From: Saccoglossus kowalevskii
Lineage: Eukaryota; Hemichordata; Enteropneusta; Harrimaniidae
Length of the DNA: 25,231 nucleotides
Direction: 5' to 3'
Assembly (NCBI RefSeq): GCF_000003605.2
Contig: NW_003141145.1
Location: 1-25,231 of the forward strand
Part shown: positions 22,701 through 25,231 of the stretch, piece after piece
Numbering within the stretch: the first letter of the stretch is position 1
How the letters are laid out: every line of letters starts with the position of its first letter
Notes under the pieces: model-generated
The model's input: only the letters and a program-made list of their open reading frames with translations
What the model was told of the DNA's origin: nothing
The model's database searches: none
Made by a program: the position numbers and the translations under genes

Positions 22701-25231
22701 CTGGATTGTTGTGAGTGCAATTCATGTATTCCGGATTGTTGTGAACGCAATTCAAGTATTCTGGATTGTTGTGAGTGGAATTCTAGTATTCTGGATTGTT
22801 GTGAATGCAATTCAAGTATTCTAGACTGTTGTGAGTGCAATTCAAGTATTCTGGATTGTTGTGAGTGCAATTCTGGTATTCTGGATTGTTGTGAATGCAA
22901 TTCAAGTATTCTGGATAGTTGTGAATGCAATTCAAGTATTCTGGATTGTTGTGAGTGCAATTCAAGTATTCTGGATTGTTGTGAGTGCAATTCTGGTATT
23001 CTGGATTGTTGTGAATGCAATTCAAGTATTCTGGATAGTTGTGAATGCAATTCAAGTATTCTGGATTGTTGTGAGTGCAATTCAAGTATTCTGGATTGCT
23101 GTGAATGCAATTCTGGTATTCTGGATTGTTGTGAGTGCAATTCAAGTATTCTGGATTTTTGTTAATGTAATTCTGGTATTCTGGATTGTTGTGAATAGAA
23201 TTCAGGTATTCTGGATTTTTGTGAATGCAATATAAGAACTTTGGCTTGTTGTAAGTGCAATTCAGGTATTCTGGATCATTGTGAGTGCAATTCAAGTATT
23301 CTGGATCATTGTGAGTGCAATTCAAGTATTCTGGATCATTGTGAGTGCAATTCAAGTATTCTGGATTATTGTGAGTGCAAATTAAGTATTCTGGATTGTT
23401 GTGAGTGCAATACTGGTATTCTGGATTGTTTTGAATGCAATTCAAGTATTCTGGATTGTTGTGAGAGCAATTCTGGTATTTTGGATTTTGTCAGTGCAAT
23501 TCATGCATTCTGGATTGTTGTTTGTGCAATTCATGTATTCTGGATTGTTGTGAATGCAATTCAAGTATTCTGGATTGTTGTGAGTGCAATTCAAGTATTC
23601 TGGATTGTTGTGAGTGCAATACTGGTATTCTGGATTGTTTTGAATGCAATTCATGTATTCTGGATTGTTGTGAGTGCAATTTAGGTATAATGGATCGTTG
23701 TGAGTGCAATTCTGTTATTCTGGATTCGTTGGGAGTGCAAATCACGTATTCTGGATTATTGTGAGTGCAATTTAGGTATAATGGATCGTTGTGAGTTCAA
23801 TTCTGTTATTCTGGATTCGTTGGGAGTGCAAATCATGTATTCTGGATTATTGTGAGTGCAATTCTGGTGTTGTGGATTGTTGTGAATGCAATTCATGTTT
23901 TCTGGATTGTTGTGAATGCAATTCAAGTATTCTTGAATGTTGTGAATGCAATTCAAGTATTCTGGATTGTTGTGAGAGCAATTCATGTGTTCTGGATTGT
24001 AGTGAATGCAATTCAAGTATTTTGGATTGTTGTGAGTGGAAATTCTGGTATTCTGGTTTGTTGTGAATGCAATTCAAGTATTCTGGATTGTTGTGAGTGC
24101 AATTCAAGTATTCTGGATTGTTGTGAGTGCAATACTGGTATTCTGGATTGTTTTGAATGCAATTCATGTATTCTGGATTGTTGTGAATGCAATTCAAGTA
24201 TTCTGGATTGTTGTGAGAGCAATTCTCGTATTCTGGATTGTTGTGAGTACAATTCTGGTATTTTAGATTGTTGTGAGTGCAATTCATGTATTCTGGATTG
24301 TTGTGAGTGCAATTCATGTATTCCGGATTGTTGTGAATGCAATTCAAGTATTCTGGACTGTTGTGAGTGCAATTCAAGTATTCTGGATTGTTGTGAGTGC
24401 AATTCTGGTATTCTGGATTGTTGTGAATGCAATTCAAGTATTCTGGATAGTTGTGAATGCAATTCAAGTATTCTGGATTGTTGTGAGTGCAATTCAAGTA
24501 TTCTGGATTGTTGTGAGTGCAATTCTGGTATTCTGGATTGTTGTGAATGCAATTCAAGTATTCTGGATAGTTGTGAATGCAATTCAAGTATTCTGGATTG
24601 TTGTGAGTGGAATTCTGGTATTCTGGATTGTTGTGAATGCAATTCATGTATTCCGGATTGTTGTGAATGCAATTCAAGTATTCTGGACTGTTGTGAGTGC
24701 AATTCAAGTATTCTGGATTGTTGTGAGTGCAATTCTGGTATTCTGGATTGTTGTGAATGCAATTCAAGTATTCTGGATAGTTGTGAATGCAATTCAAGTA
24801 TTCTGGATTGTTGTGAGTGCAATTCAAGTATTCTGGATTGTTGTGAGTGCAATTCTGGTATTCTGGATTGTTGTGAATGCAATTCAAGTATTCTGGATAG
24901 TTGTGAATGCAATTCAAGTATTCTGGATTGTTGTGAGTGCAATTCAAGTATTCTGGATTGCTGTGAATGCAATTCTGGTATTCTGGATTGTTGTGAGTGC
25001 AATTCAAGTATTCTGGATTGTTGTTAATGTAATTCTGGTATTCTGGATTGTTGTGAATAGAATTCAGGTATTCTGGATTTTTGTGAATGCAATATAAGAA
25101 CTTTGGCTTGTTGTAAGTGCAATTCAGGTATTCTGGATCATTTTGAGTGCAATTCAAGTATTCTCGATCATTGTGAGTGCAATTCAAGTATTCTGGATCA
25201 TTGTGAGTGCAATTCAAGTATTCTGGATTTG
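19764..25231 (+). repeat. Higher-order block 5, family I
   Basis: Family I returns with seven marker A trimers, all of the GTTGGGAG type (19764, 20665, 21236, 21327, 22107, 23667, 23758), and marker B at 23218 and 25080. Marker A spacing is compressed here, from 91 bp to about 1.56 kb, and two tandem A-A pairs are present. From about 24040 the order closely repeats 520-1100 near the left edge (offset about 23520). The last 150 bp repeat 2251-2390, including the uncommon GGATCATTTTGAG and TTCTCGATC monomers. The array runs off the window edge. No gene is present. Confidence 0.85.

Larger units (their letters stand above)
1..25231 (+). repeat. 30-bp tandem satellite/minisatellite array filling the window
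   Basis: Seen directly: every part of the window aligns to one 30-bp unit in one orientation, about 840 copies, with no spacer and no unique sequence. On the + strand the commonest unit starts GTTGTGAGTGCAATT, has a variable core at positions 16-19 (CAAG, CATG, CTGG, CTCG or CACG), and ends TATTCTGGATT. Position 8 is G or A (GAGTG or GAATG). The commonest unit has 8 G, 3 C, 7 A and 12 T. Most neighbouring copies differ at only one to five positions. Unit length is 30 in nearly all copies; recurrent 29- and 31-bp forms mark higher-order positions. Such arrays are typical of eukaryotic satellite DNA near centromeres, subtelomeres or other heterochromatin; which applies here cannot be told. The array reaches both window edges, so its full length is unknown. 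No promoter, tRNA, rRNA or terminator is visible in it. Confidence 0.98.

Noticed and set aside
1-25231. CRISPR array
   Set aside because: Repeats of about 30 bp are of CRISPR size, but they abut directly with no spacers, are variable, and have no cas gene nearby.
1-25231. Telomere repeat or G-quadruplex-forming array
   Set aside because: No TTAGGG-like unit occurs, and runs of three G are limited to GTTGGGAG and the single GGG near 5816, so no four-run motif forms.
1-25231. Hairpin formed by TGAATGCAATTCA in each GAATG monomer
   Set aside because: The stem is only four base pairs (TGAA/TTCA) with a five-base loop and is broken in GAGTG monomers; it is too weak to claim a structure.

Overview
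The whole window is one tandem-repeat array. From the first base to the last it consists of about 840 head-to-tail copies of a roughly 30-bp monomer, all in the same orientation, with no unique sequence between them. I see no gene, RNA gene, transposon or CRISPR array. This is the organisation of eukaryotic satellite or minisatellite DNA; the species cannot be told from the sequence. The monomer is AT-rich (11 G+C of 30 in the commonest form) and strongly strand-asymmetric (8 G to 3 C, 12 T to 7 A on the + strand). CpG is absent from the commonest monomer, and several minority variants differ from the common form by CG versus TG, as expected if methylated CpGs have decayed. That would fit a genome with CpG methylation, but is only an inference.

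Because 30 is a multiple of 3, and the consensus has stops in only two of six frames, long open frames appear on both strands (up to 596 codons, minus strand 10350-12140). They are by-products of the repeat. Frames are broken by length-variant monomers and by recurrent stop-creating variants, and no frame runs through the array.

Above the monomer level there is clear higher-order structure. Distinctive monomers recur in linked order: a 91-bp trimer (marker A, 17 copies plus 3 of a diverged form A'), a strongly diverged monomer (marker B, 12 copies), a 29-bp monomer normally sitting just upstream of marker A, and a 29-bp GTCAG monomer downstream of marker B. In the middle of the window marker A recurs at roughly 1.5-2.0 kb; elsewhere duplication and deletion have changed the spacing to between 90 bp and 6.7 kb.

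Two higher-order families alternate: family I at about 1-5881, 9735-14700 and 19764-25231, and family II at about 5882-9734 and 14701-19763, the latter carrying a family-I insert near 17930-18660. Near-identical blocks of 0.6-1.4 kb recur at offsets of about 1.5, 1.9, 2.2, 3.8, 9.0, 10.4, 10.5, 13.1 and 23.5 kb. This suggests repeated unequal exchange or conversion.

The most practical finding is three clusters of single-base deletions, nearly all TT to T (27-90, 15780-15803, 17930-18020). The last holds eight deletions in about 90 bp and lies exactly on a junction between the two families. This looks like unpolished long-read sequence or a misjoin, so large-scale structure across it should be treated with caution.
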